64,000 nt of DNA from the NCBI GenBank assembly GCA_964006375.1, contig OZ023265.1:114097084-114161083 (forward strand), written 5' to 3'. Source of the DNA: Tillus elongatus. Taxonomy: Eukaryota > Arthropoda > Insecta > Coleoptera > Cleridae. The notes beneath the pieces were generated by a model, which saw nothing but the letters and a program-made list of their open reading frames with translations, searched no databases and was not told where the DNA came from. Positions 35,980-49,819 of this stretch are shown here, piece after piece. Position numbers and translations under genes: made by a program. How positions within the stretch are numbered: the first letter of the stretch is position 1; each line of letters opens with the position of its first letter.

Positions 35980-38320
35980 ATATGGAGCCAAAAAATTAAA
36001 ATTTGGTCTTGGATATAATATGTAAGTACTGCAAGTGTCTTTAAAAAATTCTGTTACAAATTTCTTTAAAGTCACAAAAGTTTTTCAGAAAAAAAAATAT
36101 GTACAAAGGGAATGTTCCTGTCAAATTATAAATATGCCAGGTATTTTTCCTTATTAATTGCTTGGATGGGTTTGTTTTAGTCAACCCATCCAGTTTTTGC
36201 AAACAATAAACAACAAAAAGATTTTTTAAGACAAATTTGTAGTTATCCAACAAGCTTATTATGTTATTTTTCTTTAATTTAGTACCCGCGCTGCATTTAC
36301 ATAGGTGTTACTATGGTTCAAGATTGAAAATTCTAGCTTAATGGGAGATTTATTGAGCTATCGGATTTAAAATATTTTTACGAAAATTTTCTACCATAAC
36401 ATACTTGCTGCACCCAGACCCTTTCCGAAACTTATTTACGGTTTATGAATCCATACTTTTTGAAAATGATAAAATATTGCAGCTTACTATGTAAGACTGA
36501 CAAACAAGGCAACCTCAAACTCATTATTGGAAAAAGATTTTTTTGAAATGAAATGAGATAACAATTTAAACATAAATTGAAAATCTTGGTTCGCTTCTTC
36601 GTCGCGAAGGTGCCCCTTCCCCTTATGCATGCCTACAAATCACCCTTAATGCACCCTCAATGCATATACAAGAACAATGTAAACAATAAAAATTCCTTTG
36701 AAGCAACCGCTAAGAAAGTTACGGGACCTGCGGTGAACATAGAGGTTCTGCGCGCGGTAAGCAGGATTCTAAGGAGGTATAGCCACAGCATAATATTGAT
36801 TATGCTGTGGTATAGCCGCAAAATGAGATAAAGGCAGCTTAAAAAGCTTCCAACTAAGCTGTTTCGCACTTTCCACTCACACTTACTTTTTATATTCTTC
36901 TCCAACCAGCACCCCTCTTCACTCTTGGTCCGTAACTTTCTTGTGGGCTGTTTGCAAGAAACTCTTCTTGTGGTTTGGGCATCTAGAAGAAGTGCTAAGC
37001 ATCTTTCTGAAAAGATTTGTCTAAACACACCCCATGTGCTAATCTGCAAATTTACCGACAATTTAATTTTCATATACAAACGGAATGCATCTATAAAATT
37101 ATAGGTCGCATGGAAGTATTTTTCCATATTAATCGCTTGAATGATGTTTTAATCAACTTAATCGAACCAGCTTTTGCAGACAAAATATCAAAAAGGTTTT
37201 TTAAAACAAATTTGTAATATCCGTGAAGCTCATTGTGTTATTTTTTTAATTTAGTATCTACGCTGCTTTTATATAGGTTTTACTATGTATCAAAACTGAA
37301 GATTCTAGTTTAATGGGAAATTGGGTTATCACCAGTTGAAATACTTTTAGGAAAATTCGCTACCATAACGCACTCGAACTCTTTTCAACACTTATCTACC
37401 ATTGCTGTATCCATACTTTTTTTAAATGAAATAAATATATACAATAAAAAATTTTGAAATAAAAATTTTAATAATTTAACCTAAACACCTGTTTATATAA
37501 TTGTAACTAGGGATGTATGTACTTTGTAGTACCTACCTAGATATTATAAGTATTTTTTGTATTACTTTGAGGAAGGTATATTTCTTCTTAACATAATGTT
37601 TGTTTTACTTTCGTGATACATACCAGTGAATTATGTATATAGAGTTCACTAGGTAATACATACAGTATTTTAAATACTGTGAGCGTAAAGAATGGAAAGC
37701 TTAATATTAATACATAATGAAACATCGCTCTAGATTGCTTTTAAACAAATTGAATCACTTTCATTAAAAAAATTTATTTATTAGTATATATTCGCATGCT
37801 AAAATTTTGCGCTTTTGGACGCAAGCTTTGTCCCGGTATTACGAAAGAAATGGTCCAAGGCTGACATTTTACAATTTGGTTGTACCTTGTACACAGCTCT
37901 ATCTATAAAATTTTGTGTAAACTAGAGAGGTGTCATGACAACATACAACCAGGTCCTGCACCGAGATGGCGTTCCTGTCGTATCTCTCACAATGTTCTCC
38001 AGTCTGGCATGTTGCAATAACTTCCATTGTTTAGATTTTTATCTACGATTTATTTAAATAGCATAGCAGTACAGATAACGTAATCTGTCTTTGTCTAACA
38101 TTGTAGATATCGCATTACAGAATCTGAAATGATGTCGGGGATTATTTTATTATTAATTTCGAATAACTTTATTTTCCTTTGATCAACCGACTTGAAAATT
38201 GGTACAACCAGGTTTGTTTATTTTCTTTGAAGTGTAAATTTTCGTTTCAATCACTTAGACAATTTGGAAGATATTGTGTTTTAAAAAATATGTTTTAATT
38301 TTTTATTCAGAAAAATTGAT
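35921..38320 (+). repeat. H3 repeat, copy 2 of the duplication
   Basis: Matches 7,120-8,870. It carries an extra segment at 36,287-36,778 whose first part (TTACTATGGTTCAAGATTG, then AATTTTCTACCATAACATAC) resembles 37,270-37,375 of the same copy. A second extra segment lies at about 37,742-37,903. It ends in the words ACTTAGACAATTTGGAAGAT, shared with 8,770-8,790. No protein recognised. Confidence 0.75.
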
Positions 38321-38429
38321 TTTTTTAAATCAGCTATAACGGACATTTTTCTTTCAAAAACATACAAAAATATTTTTAAATACGGTATATTTTTAAAAGT
38401 ATTAGAATAACTGTTATGGACTATGGGCA

Positions 38430-40265
38430 GCTAAAAACGGTGTAAATAAACCTCTATTGTAAATCTCAAATAATTTTTTTACAAATTTAATGTTTTTACC
38501 AGATTAAAAGTAGAATCTGAAAGACATGAATTGAAACAACTTAATTGGTTAAAGTCCGATGCCTGACAAAGACAGAGAAGTCAGTTGCCATGCATAGATT
38601 AGTACATACTACAGGCATAATACAACGGACTAGCGATCGAGAAATCTCGGCCACCAAAATCCCGAAAACCATTTAAATCGTTTCTCAACGATTACCGCGT
38701 TAGGATGACAGATAACATCAGATTAAAATTGTTAGGTGATTGGTTTTTAAGTGGGGATTCAATAAGATGTTTCAAATACCTGATATTTGTAGCTTGATGA
38801 ACGACCCCAATTAAGGTTTTAAACAAAAATATAGTATACAGTGGAAAGATCAAGGTTTAGAGAAGGCAATAAAGAATATGTTAGGGAACTACGGTTTTTA
38901 TAAAGAATATAAGATGTTTTTGCCAAGCCATGATTTGACAAATTTTTGTCACTACAACCGCTACCTAACATAGATATCAAAGAATAAGAGGCTCAAATTC
39001 AGTGACAATATGTATTTCATTCATAAGTACGTGTCATATTATCAGAAAATAAAAAGATACCAAAAAATGAAATAATTTGGTTCACATCTCCATGAAAGTG
39101 ATTTTAAAACAGCTGGGTTTTTATCTTTAAACTTTAAAATAAGACGTAATTTAAGTTTGAAACAGTCGAATGTGTTTCAATGACCGACGAATTATTCATA
39201 ATTCAATTATGTCTGTACTTAGCTGTTTACATACATTTACTTTTAGGATATAGTATAACATTACCTGGGGCAGCAAGTTGCCGTCCGTAAAACTACTACT
39301 TGAACAAACAATTAATTCGATTCAGAAGCATTGAAGAACATCCTAGAACTTCCAGAATTCGAAGGGCCACTTGCTCCAGTTAGCTCACGCGCTGGCTACG
39401 ACCTTCACCTACAAAAACCAACAGTGAAGCCAGAGAAGTAGTCTCCAAGTCTGTATGTAGCATGGACAAGTTTCAACAAGTAAGGGCAACAACAATCAAT
39501 GAATTAATTAGATAGCATGTGTAGTTCAATGATATGTAGAATGCTCGGATGACACGCGAGCGGCCCGGGTTCGGTTCCCACCCGATACATACAACATTTT
39601 GTTTTGTTTCACAAACTTTAATATCTGGTAGAAACAATAATATTCAGATTTCATACATTTAGACCAACATCTCGTTTTTTTTGAAAAAACGTCTGGATAA
39701 CTTTGTCACGTTGAATCTAAAATTATAAATTTCAGCAGACATTTTCTATTGTTGATATTATAGTGAACTTTCGTTCAGAAAATTTACTAATAGACAATTT
39801 GTTTTTAATAAACTTTTTTGTTGTTGCAAAAACGGGTCCCATACTAAACAGGAAATACACCTGCTACGTTTATAATTTGGCAGATACATTCGTTTTTTAA
39901 ATATGAATTAAGTTTTCTTCTGGAAAGCTTTTGTCACTTTGAAGAAACTTTAAGTAATTTTTAAAGAGACTTACAGTACACAATTTCAAATTTCAAGCTT
40001 CAAGAAAATTGAATTTTACGCCTTTGAAGGTTTATTTTCAAACGGAGCTAGAACACAAGATAAAATAGTTTTTTGATAAAATAAAGATATCGATAGTAAC
40101 ACTTCCAACAAAATTCCTGAAATGAGCGCGTATTAGACCCTCTAAAACGATCTTCAGGGTCTGTCTAAATTTAAAGTAATAATATAAGTAATATGACGTA
40201 TAATAATAATGTACCATTTTTATTAAAATTCACTACTGTAAGGCACTTGCTGCATCGCGAATCTT
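38430..40265 (+). repeat. H2 repeat, copy b (longest)
   Basis: Begins near AAATAAACCTCTATTG, then TCTGAAAGACATGAATTG, GATGCCTGACAAAGACAG, ATGTTAGGGAACTACGG, GTCGAATGTGTTTCAATG, a tRNA-like module (39,515-39,590) and CATTTTGTTTTGTTTCACAA. It ends in AAAATTCACTACTGTAAGGC with ACTTGCTGCATCGC at 40,228-40,262 (hairpin damaged). No protein is encoded. Confidence 0.75.
39515..39590 (+). mobile_element. tRNA-like module inside H2 copy b
   Basis: TGTGTAGTTCAATGATATG resembles an A box, and CGGGTTCGGTTCCCACCCG forms a TΨC-like arm with a B box. A module of similar build lies at the same place in H2 copy c (44,505-44,577). It is not a complete tRNA. Confidence 0.55.
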
Positions 40266-40578
40266 TTTTATTTATAATTATAGTATAGTATATTTAGCAC
40301 ATGAATAATATAATGTATAATTCAAATAATCTGCTTTTGTATGTAATAAGCACAATTTGGCTATATGTAATTTGCCTAGTTAAATGATAAAATGATAAAG
40401 TTACTGAAACTGTCACAGCAAATTTTGCTAAAACTTTGAATGCTTAAAAATATTCCAGTTCTACCAATATTGTTGCTAACTCTCGTTCCTCCAATCCTCA
40501 TTTTTTACACTTTTTAGCACCTGGTGTGATTGTCAAATAAAATTGGAACTTACGAGACAACAAATTTTGAGGTTTTAG

Positions 40579-40724
<146 letters not shown>

Positions 40725-40794
40725 TGTTTCACGGGTAACGGGACGGCCTGTTACGTCTGAACGGCACACTTTTAAAATATCTTTTGGAGTAACG

Positions 40795-42365
40795 TTATGC
40801 AGGTCAATAATAGATACAACAAAAATGTTGTAGAAAAATTATTTAAATGCATTTGACACTTTTGAATAGTTTACAGGGTACTCAAATTTTCCTGGTATTT
40901 TATTATTGTTATCCAATTATTGAGGTTATTCTAAATACAACACCCTGTATTTATTATTTATTCATAATGTTGCCATTTTTATTCTTTTTAAAGCTACTAT
41001 AGCATTGCATATACCTAAATGTTAAGTTTTGACGTGAAGTAAACTTTTGCCAAACTTGTCCTAATTTTCTCTACAATCAATGTTTAAGTGTGCCGTTGTC
41101 TTTTTAAGGCAAGATGTTTCATAGGTCTAGGATGACAGTGTCACCGCAGTGCAAATTTGTAATGAAGAAGGCATTTTTAATTGGTCTATTCAATTTATTT
41201 CATTCACGTTAAAGAAAATAGCATCAAAAGTTATTTGATATAAAACAGGTATTTAATTTATGAAATTCGCGTTAAATAAAACCGCGTCAGAATGTGTTTG
41301 GTATAAAAGTTTATGGGTAGCAAAGGCCGAGACACTATTAAGTTGTGTGCGCATCGTACAGCAAATTGCGACGGTGTGAGAGGAGGGTGATTTCCCGCGC
41401 CATAAATACGGCGGACAGCAGCAGATATAGTGGACTACCAGTTTTGTCGTTCTGGTCTTCTCTCGCTGGAGCTGATTTAATGAGGTAGATGAGCTTGGAC
41501 TTGTGTTGGTGGCAAAACCTTACGGTTATCTTGTAACGTGAATTTAGATCGTGTATTTTATAGTTTTTAGCGTAAGATTATAATCGTGTTCATTTTTGGG
41601 GAGTTTCTGTTTCATTAATTAGGTAGGCGTCTCTTATGACTATAACATGCAGCTGGGTGCATCTTAAGTTTAGTCTCGCCAGGTCGTATATTATATTGCC
41701 GCGGTATTTATATACGGAGTGGTTCCTGCAATTGGACTGTAGAATGGTGCGAAGAATCGTCAGTTAAACACTCTGGACGTTCGGGGCGAGAAAGGAATTA
41801 GGAAATAAATATTTCCTGTCGCGTACACTATTGCTATCTATATACAGGATGGTTGCTGCGATTCTACTATAAAATGGTGCGAAGAATCGTCAGTTAAACA
41901 CTCTGTTCTTGGGCTAAAGGATAAGGGGGTTAAGTGAACTGCAATAGGGTTTGGTGCATCTTTAAAAAAATTAAAGTTTACAAATAAGTAGATAAGAATG
42001 TTCAAATCCCCTCCAAACAATTTGTCCTACAATTGCAAACTTAAACACTGATTGTAGAGAAAATTAGGACAAGTCTGACAAAATTATACTTCACATCGAT
42101 ATCTTAACATTTAGGTATATGCAGTGCTATAGTACTTTTAAAGAGGATACAAATGACAACATGATGAATAAATAAAATACAAGGTGTTGTATTAAAAATA
42201 ACCAAGATAATTGGAGTTAAATGTACCCCTAAAATACCAGGATAATTTAAGCACCCTGTACACTATTCAATACTCTTAAATGCCTCAGGTAATACAGAAA
42301 AATTCTAATATTTCAGGTTACAAAATAATTTTTCTACAACATTTTTTGTTGTACGTAACTAACTC
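40795..42365. mobile_element. Non-autonomous element with ~300-base inverted terminal repeats
   Basis: The segment 40,795-41,092 recurs inverted at 42,036-42,365, including AGAAAATTAGGACAAG, AACATTTAGGTATATGCA, ACAAGGTGTTGTATT and CACCCTGTACACTATTC-like words, with modest divergence. The interior (41,100-42,030) has no coding sequence but includes a 135-base tandem duplication. Long inverted repeats with a non-coding centre suggest a foldback-like or other DNA transposon; the superfamily is unknown. Confidence 0.7.
41696..41920. repeat. Tandem duplication, 135-base period
   Basis: TTGCCGCGGTATTTATATAC starts unit 1 at 41,696 and TTGCTATCTATATACAGG starts unit 2 at 41,831. Both contain ATGGTGCGAAGAATCGTCAG and TTAAACACTCTG. 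Unit 2 is incomplete. Confidence 0.85.
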
Positions 42366-42830
42366 TCCCTCGACTTTTCTTTAACAATGTTGAGAATACT
42401 TTCTTCGGTTCGTATGTCCAGACATTCTCCTTAATTAAAAACTCTTGCGCTCGGAAAAACACCAGTTTTCTGATCCCTAGTGAAAGAGGATAAAAATGGC
42501 AACATGGTGAATAAATAAAATACAGGGTGTTGTATTTAAAGTAACCAAGATAATTGGAGTTAAATGTACCCCTAAATCACCAGGATAATTTGAGCATCCT
42601 GTACACTATTCAATGCTCTTAAATGCCTTAGGTGATACAGAAATGATTCTAATATTTCCGGTTACAAAATAATTTTTCTACAACATTTTTTGTTGTACGT
42701 AACTAACTCTCACTTGAGTTTTCTTTAACAATGTTGAGAATACTTTCTTCGGTTCGTATGTCCAGACCTTCTCTTTAATTAAAAACTCTTGCGCTCGGAA
42801 AACACCAGTTTCCTGAGCTCTAGTAAAAAG
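42138..42830. repeat. Two tandem copies of a ~345-base unit
   Basis: Units at 42,138-42,481 and 42,482-42,830 share AATAAATAAAATACA(A/G)GGTG, TGGAGTTAAATGTACCCCTA, ACAACATTTTTTGTTGTACG, TTTCTTCGGTTCGTATGTCC and TTGCGCTCGGAAAA. The first unit doubles as the right inverted repeat of the 40.8-42.4 kb element. Confidence 0.9.
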
Positions 42831-42849
42831 TGTTTGAAAAAGATTTCTC

Positions 42850-43830
42850 TTAGGGGGCCTTCCGTTAGGGAATGACCGTCGATATTTGTTAACTGCGTGA
42901 ACTGAGTGTCTGTTACAAAACCCATAAACAAAAATCATATACGCATATTCTCTATGGGTGAATATTTGAGGCATTTTACGAATTCGTAACTAAGCTAGTT
43001 AATCTCAAACCAACAGATAACTAACTCCGACAAATCGTTGAAAATTGATTTACACATATTATCTAGGTTTGACTTTATTTTTTGAAGAAAAGTTGTTGTT
43101 AATTTTTTTTATATATTCCAAGGATGGTCTACATTCGAGCTATAACTTATGGATATATTTTTTTTTATTGTCACCCCCTGAAATACTTCCCATTTCTCCG
43201 GAATCACTCTATATATAATCACAACAATATTTTGAAGTAATTGCACAATGGGTATTAAGCATTAACTTTTGTAATCTTGTCGACAGCAATAAAGCAATGT
43301 CAACTGACTCCCTCTACTATTTTCTTCATGCAGTAACAAATGTTTATCTTGTGCAGTTATCCACATATAGCGATTTGTTATCCTTCATATTAGCTAAGCT
43401 TCGTATCACTGCCAGCCAGAGGGTATTTTCTTTACTGTGTTCCAAATACAATATAAATTTTATTACCCCTCTATACAAATTGGGAAAGACGAGAATGAAG
43501 TTATCTTTTAGTGGAGGGTCCATACCAGTTCAGATATTACTGATTCCCTCGTTTAACAAATATTCCTGTCTGGAAAAAGAATTGTGAAATACCTCTTAAC
43601 TTTTTTGGCTCTTCTATTTTTTTAAAGCTTAAAATACTGGCAACAGAGACCGCAGTCTAACTAATATATGTATAAGTCGTATTAGTTTCCAACGCAAAGT
43701 GTGTTCTTTTGCTCCTTACGGGAATTTATAAAATGTTTGCTGAAGGACAAAAAATGAAAATGCGATTATCACTTAAACATTGACGTAGAATAAAGGTACA
43801 ACTATTACAGCTAATATAAAAATTTTGCAA
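42850..43830. other. No recognised feature
   Basis: The frame at 43,297-43,587 has no family signature. Confidence 0.4.
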
Positions 43831-43832
43831 CG

Positions 43833-45390
43833 CAGCACGTGCGTTATAATAGTGATTTTTCATAATAATTTTACACTATTAGTACGCCATCCTACTAGAA
43901 GTAATACTTTAAAACTAACAGACCTTAAAGATCGGTCTTACAGGTCGTAATACACTTAGTCAAATATTTTTTTCGAAAGTATTACCATCGATATATGCAT
44001 TTTATCAAAAAAAATTTTAATCTAGTGTTTTAGCTCCCCTTTGAGAAAAAGACCCAAAAGTCAGTTTTCTCAGGAGCTAGTTAATTAAAATTTGGTATAT
44101 CTAGGTCCTGTAAATCTCTATAAAATAAAATTGTATTGCAAATTACAAGAGCTTCACAGAAGAACACTTAATTAATACTTAGAAAAAGTGTGTGCCAAAT
44201 TATAAACGTGACAAGTATTTTTCCTTATTAATCGTCTGGATGATTTCATTTTAGTCAACCATATTGAATCGTTTTTTTTCCAACAACAAAAATGTTTCTT
44301 TTAAACAAATTATCTAGTGCTGCATTTCCTTAATAAACATTCAGTAATATCAACAATAAACAAATTTCTGCTGAAAATTATAATTGTAGACTCAAAGGTG
44401 ACAAAGTTATCCAGGCGTATTCAAGAAAAATGAGATCTTGTTACAAACGTATGAAATCTCTGCACAATTGTTTCTAACAAACATTAAAGTGTAACAAAAC
44501 TAAATGTTACATGTATCGCGGGTGATTCGAACCAGGACCGACCGCGTGATTGGCAGGCTAAACCACAGCGGCCGGCTAAAATTGCTTTTTTACCTTGTAA
44601 TTATACAGACTGCAACTTGCTGCCTCAAGAAATTTTATATTGTATCCTAAAAGTAAGTTAAGTAAACAGCGAATTACAGAATTAAATCAATTGTGACTTG
44701 AAACACATTCGACGACTGTATTGATCTTAGATGACGTCTAATTTTCAAGTTTAAATATAAAAGAACGAACTGTTTTTAAATCATTTTTATAGAGAGGTCA
44801 GTCAAATTTGTATTTATTTCGTTCCTTCTATTCTTATAATATGAAACTTAGAGGATAGTTTAAGCGACAGTTTCTTAAATGTTTCTTTATTGCATTCTTT
44901 AAACCTTGATCTTTCTAATATATGCTGCATTTTCAGTCTAAAACTTTAGTTGGGGTCGTTTATCAAGCTTTATAGCTTGTATAGTATTTTAAAAATTTAT
45001 TGAGTCCCCGACTTCAAAAACAATCACCTAGCTATTTTTTTATTTCACATCCTCTGTCATTCTAACGTTTCAATTTTTGACAAACGATTCAAATGGTTTT
45101 CTGGATTTTTGTGGTCCAGATTTCTCGATCGGTACTTCGGGTAATATGTTTTATGCGTATTATTTGTATTGTTGTTTATCGTTAAATTATGATATATACC
45201 TGTAGGATGTATCAAGCCACGCATGACAGCTAACTATACTGTCTTTGTCAGGCACTGGACTTTAATCACAAAGTTGTTTCAATTCATGCCTTACATATTT
45301 AATTTTTAATTTGGAAAAAACCCAAAATTTACCTCAAATTCATAAGAGAGGTTTATTTACACAATTTCTAACTACACGTAAGGTATTATT
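43833..45390 (-). repeat. H2 repeat, copy c
   Basis: Reverse orientation: terminus AACGCAGCACGTGCGTTATA at 43,830-43,849, ACCTTAAAGATCGGTC, TCTAGTGTTTTAGCTCCC, a tRNA-like module, CTTGCTGCCTCAAG, ACACATTCGACGACTG, TCTTTGTCAGGCACTGG, and the left end GAGGTTTATTTACACAATT near 45,370. No coding sequence. Confidence 0.78.
44505..44577 (-). mobile_element. tRNA-like module inside H2 copy c
   Basis: On the minus strand GCGGCCGCTGTGGTTTAGC-like sequence has an A box and CCTGGTTCGAATCACC a B box. The position within H2 is the same as in copy b. Confidence 0.6.
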
Positions 45391-45409
45391 TCAGTTATTC
45401 TTACACTTT

Positions 45410-46180
<771 letters not shown>

Positions 46181-46184
46181 TATA

Positions 46185-46690
46185 TGGTTTGTATATTGAT
46201 CACTTTATTAACTGAAGAGAGAGGTTTCCTTAAAATTTATTTTGTTAAAGAAAAAAATGTAACACGTTTCAATCACAAACTCAATAATTTAAGCTGCTGA
46301 CAAAACATAGCATAGCATAAGGGGTCTGTTTCGGATAAATTTTCTAGAGAGAGTCTTGTGAAAGAGAAACTTAATACCTCTCTTAATACAAAGCCTGCAT
46401 AATTTATTGTTCGTAGCTCGCAGTAGCTTCAGAATCTTTGTTTAAATATCACTAATTTGGACATTTCAAATAGTTACTGTGGACCTTTAGAATAAAAACT
46501 TTGAAAATTTAAAAGTATTTGTTTGGTACTACCTAACCTTTTTGCATCAGTAAAATTGAATTTCCGTCTGTGACATTTAATAGATTTTGTAAGGCACAGG
46601 CAATGTTTTAGTCTTGTTTTCTTTTCTGACCTTCAAAGCGATCAGCATTCTTTTAAATACTTATAACTTATTTTTCTTTAAACTTATAGA
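46185..46690. other. No recognised feature
   Basis: AT-rich, nothing assigned. Confidence 0.4.
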
Positions 46691-46694
46691 CCTA

Positions 46695-48545
46695 GATTTA
46701 AGGGTAGGGTAGGTGGGGGCAAAAGTCCGCGTGAGGTAGAACTCCGCAAGCGCATTGGCATGGGAGACTCTTTCATCATTATTCATCCACCAAGGTATGA
46801 CTCTTGTCAGTATATTGCATTAGTCGCAGCAGTGCAAACACTTGCTTTGTGCGTCGTTAATTTTGACAATTATGAGGTAAGATCTAAGATTTGTTGTTCT
46901 AATCTAATATTTTTAAATATATAATTATCTCTAGGGCATTTGTTGAAAATCGTTTTGACCGCTCTGAAAAACTCCTTGACAGCATTTTCAACAAAACAAA
47001 AATTAAGTTGAGGTTATATTGTTCCAGACACGCCTTGCTAAAACTAAAAATTCGTTTTGGGATAAACGTCCGCGAGTCTGATGGGGCAAAGATCCGCTAC
47101 AGACATTTGCCCCTTTTATGTGGACTCTTATGCCTTTGACGGTTAATCTGAAAACTGTCGGCTGTTGTGCTCAGGAATAACCAATTACCTATTATATTTT
47201 TTCAGGACTTATAAAAGAAAGAAAACCTGAAGCCATTGACAGAGTATCTACTAAGACAGGCTAGAGATTTTAAAGCGATAGGGGGAGAATAGGAAGAACC
47301 CTTAGCTACGATGAGTCCACCATTCGAAAGAAGCTGAAATCTGGCAGCGATGTAAACTCTTTGTGACTGCAGTGCACGAAAATCAAATATTAGACCATTA
47401 TAATGCGTTAGACTTGCGTTTCTATGGACTTAATCTAAAATTGCTCTCTTTTTTGGCATATCAGTATGCACCAAGAGATTGCATCATACATTTAACAATA
47501 AAAGCAAATTATCGGGTATAGATTGGACAAGAAAATTCATGAAAATAAATCATCTCTCACTGCGTACACCACGAAAAATCACTGTAGCTAGAACAATGGT
47601 GTTCAACAAGCAGCAATATTTTCAAAATTTGAAATTATGTATTTAAAGAAGGCAAGCCTGAAGAAGCAGAAGCAAAAGAACCTATAGAAGAAGGTAATAA
47701 TCTCTCAGATAGATCTTATGTAACAAGGGAACCGGAATCTGCAAAAGCTGGATCTTCTCCACAATATGACGCTCAAATATCTGGATGTTTAAAAGATAAT
47801 ACTGAACAGTTGTGTGTTGTACCTTCGGATATAATTACTTTACCGATACAAAAAAGAGGAAACGAGCACGAGAAAAACTGAATTGTAATCTTCTTATTTT
47901 AAGACAAAGAGGAGCTGGAAAATATAGAACAGGAAAACAGAAGAAAGATTTAAAATGAGGAAAAGAGAAATAAAACAGCCATTGGGGAAGTGTTTGGTGG
48001 AAAATAAACTTTTCTAAAGAAAAATGAATATCAATCCTCCTCTGAATTAGGGTCGCAATTTTCACTCCACGCTGGCAGCAGCGATATCTTTTTTTTTTAA
48101 GTGATGCCGAATCAAACAACGTCCCACCTTCGTACTCCAGTGGAGATTCTGTAGTGAAAGGTTGTGGGAGAACTAAGGATTCATTTCGACTTTACGCAAT
48201 GCGAATGATTGCAATGATGGACGATGGTTGCAATGGAATTTATTATAAAGAGGCACCCCACACAAAGCTTTTTTTAGAAACCAAAGAAGAGTTTTTATCA
48301 ACAGAGTCAACATTATTAGGAAACTCTGCAACCATTTGCCAGGTAGTTTTGCGAGATTCAAGAATTTTGTTAGATTTCATACGGCCTTGAGTGATTTAAT
48401 TTTGCATCAGAACTGTATTTGTTTAGGTCTTATAAGTTTCTGGGAATAATTTTAAATTTTAAATTTTTTGAAGAAATATATATCTTTGGTGATGTAAATT
48501 GTGGATTCTTCTTTATTTAAAACCTTTTTTTTTCAAAGGGGCAAA
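46695..48545 (+). pseudogene. pogo-like transposase remnant lacking the catalytic domain
   Basis: A possible terminal repeat, AGGGTAGGGTAGGTGGGGGC, is at 46,701-46,720. The protein remnant follows with frameshifts: RKKP, STIRKKLKSGSD, ILDHYNALDLRFYGLNLKLL, LAYQYAP, then GLDWTRKFMKINHLSLRTP and TVARTMVFNKQQYFQNLK. This is the order of the DNA-binding (CENP-B-type) half of pogo/Tigger transposases. The DDE catalytic region is absent; the sequence passes to a charged tail (PEEAEAKEPIEEGN, and on to SSGDSVVKGCGRTKDSF), a plausible pogo C-terminus. The right end is unclear and borders a (TA)n tract. Confidence 0.65.
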
Positions 48546-48559
48546 GATCCGAGATGCGG

Positions 48560-48560
<1 letters not shown>

Positions 48561-48650
<90 letters not shown>
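48561..48650. repeat. (TA)n microsatellite
   Basis: Uninterrupted TA repeat at the right edge of the pogo-like remnant. Confidence 0.97.
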
Positions 48651-48653
<3 letters not shown>

Positions 48654-48654
48654 A

Positions 48655-49570
48655 ACAAAAATTGGCTGCAATATGAAATAAGCTGTTATAAAACAACAGT
48701 TAAAAGTTCTAAAATTCCATCCAAGCGTTGAAGAGTTAAAGAGCTCCAGGAAACTTAAATTTCAAAATGGTGACGAATAAACAGGATAAGGTGAAATTTA
48801 CCAACTCTAGGTTTTTAAACTTTATCAACTAAATTGTGTAGTATACAGCGCAAACTCGTGCTTTTTGTATAGCCCCTTGTAAACTTAATTCAAGCTAATA
48901 AACTAATACAATAGTATATAGTATAGTAGAGTAGTATTTATTTGAGAAGAATTTTACGGCGTGTCATATTGTAAAGCGTATGCGTTGTTATTGTCCGATC
49001 CGTTACAAAGGATAGAAGCCTAAAATACTTCTGACCGCACCGCCCAGATTTTAAAACACCATTGCAAAAAGTATGCTGACAAGTTTTAGAAATGTGACAG
49101 CAAGTCAATTTTAAAAACATAGATTTATAATTTATAAGAATGCTAAAAAATACAGCCGGTCAAGCTACAACATGGGTGGACTTAATATTAACCATATCTT
49201 GCATTATTTGGAAGCAGATTGTTAAAACAATACTGCATTACAGCAAATGATACAAATGGTAAAAACGCATACATATTTAAAGCTTCTAAATATATGATTA
49301 GGGTTGTGCCAGCCCACTTTCAAACAAAACAAACACATAAAAAAATTATTCTATTAGTTGACGTTTGACGAACCTTTCATGGAAATGATATTTGGTAAAT
49401 ACTCAAACAAACATTTAATATGTTACTATTTCAATACAAGACCTAATGCGTATTTTATGCAAAACTGAGGTCTATCCAGAATGTGTTGAACGAGTAGGTA
49501 GTAATTTTTTCCGTCACGCATTGGACGTCATGATTTCATTAAGTGTTAACAATGTTGCACGGGGGATAAC
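48655..49570. other. No recognised feature
   Basis: AT-rich, nothing assigned. Confidence 0.4.
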
Positions 49571-49575
49571 AAAGA

Positions 49576-49764
49576 GCCTCGGTGGTTCAGTGGTAAGAAC
49601 GTGTGTCTCTGAATCGAAGGATACTGGGTTCGATCCCAGGGTTCTCGTTTCACTTTTTCAGTACAAACTGTAACATTAACATCAACCGAGGTATTGGCAT
49701 TATATTTGAGCAAGTTGAATGTCTGCACTTTCCGTTCTTTGGAGGGGTCGTAAATCCGTCGGCT
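49576..49764 (+). mobile_element. tRNA-derived SINE (family S1), 3' truncated
   Basis: The best-preserved head in the window: GCCTCGGTGGTTCAGTGGTA with the B box GGGTTCGATCCCAGGG and anticodon-loop CTCTGAA. The body ends after GTAAATCCGTCGGC, short of the GTTGGGCACG part. Confidence 0.9.
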
Positions 49765-49819
49765 TTTTTTAAGTAGCAGAGAAACTAGAATGAGACTTTA
49801 CATGTGGCTAGAAATGGTG

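Noticed and set aside
42678..42974. 98-codon minus-strand frame
   Set aside because: It lies mostly in the second tandem unit of the 345-base repeat and has no family signature.
49576..49650. A tRNA gene on the plus strand
   Set aside because: It is the head of an S1 SINE with a mismatched stem and a SINE body after it; four other copies have the same structure.
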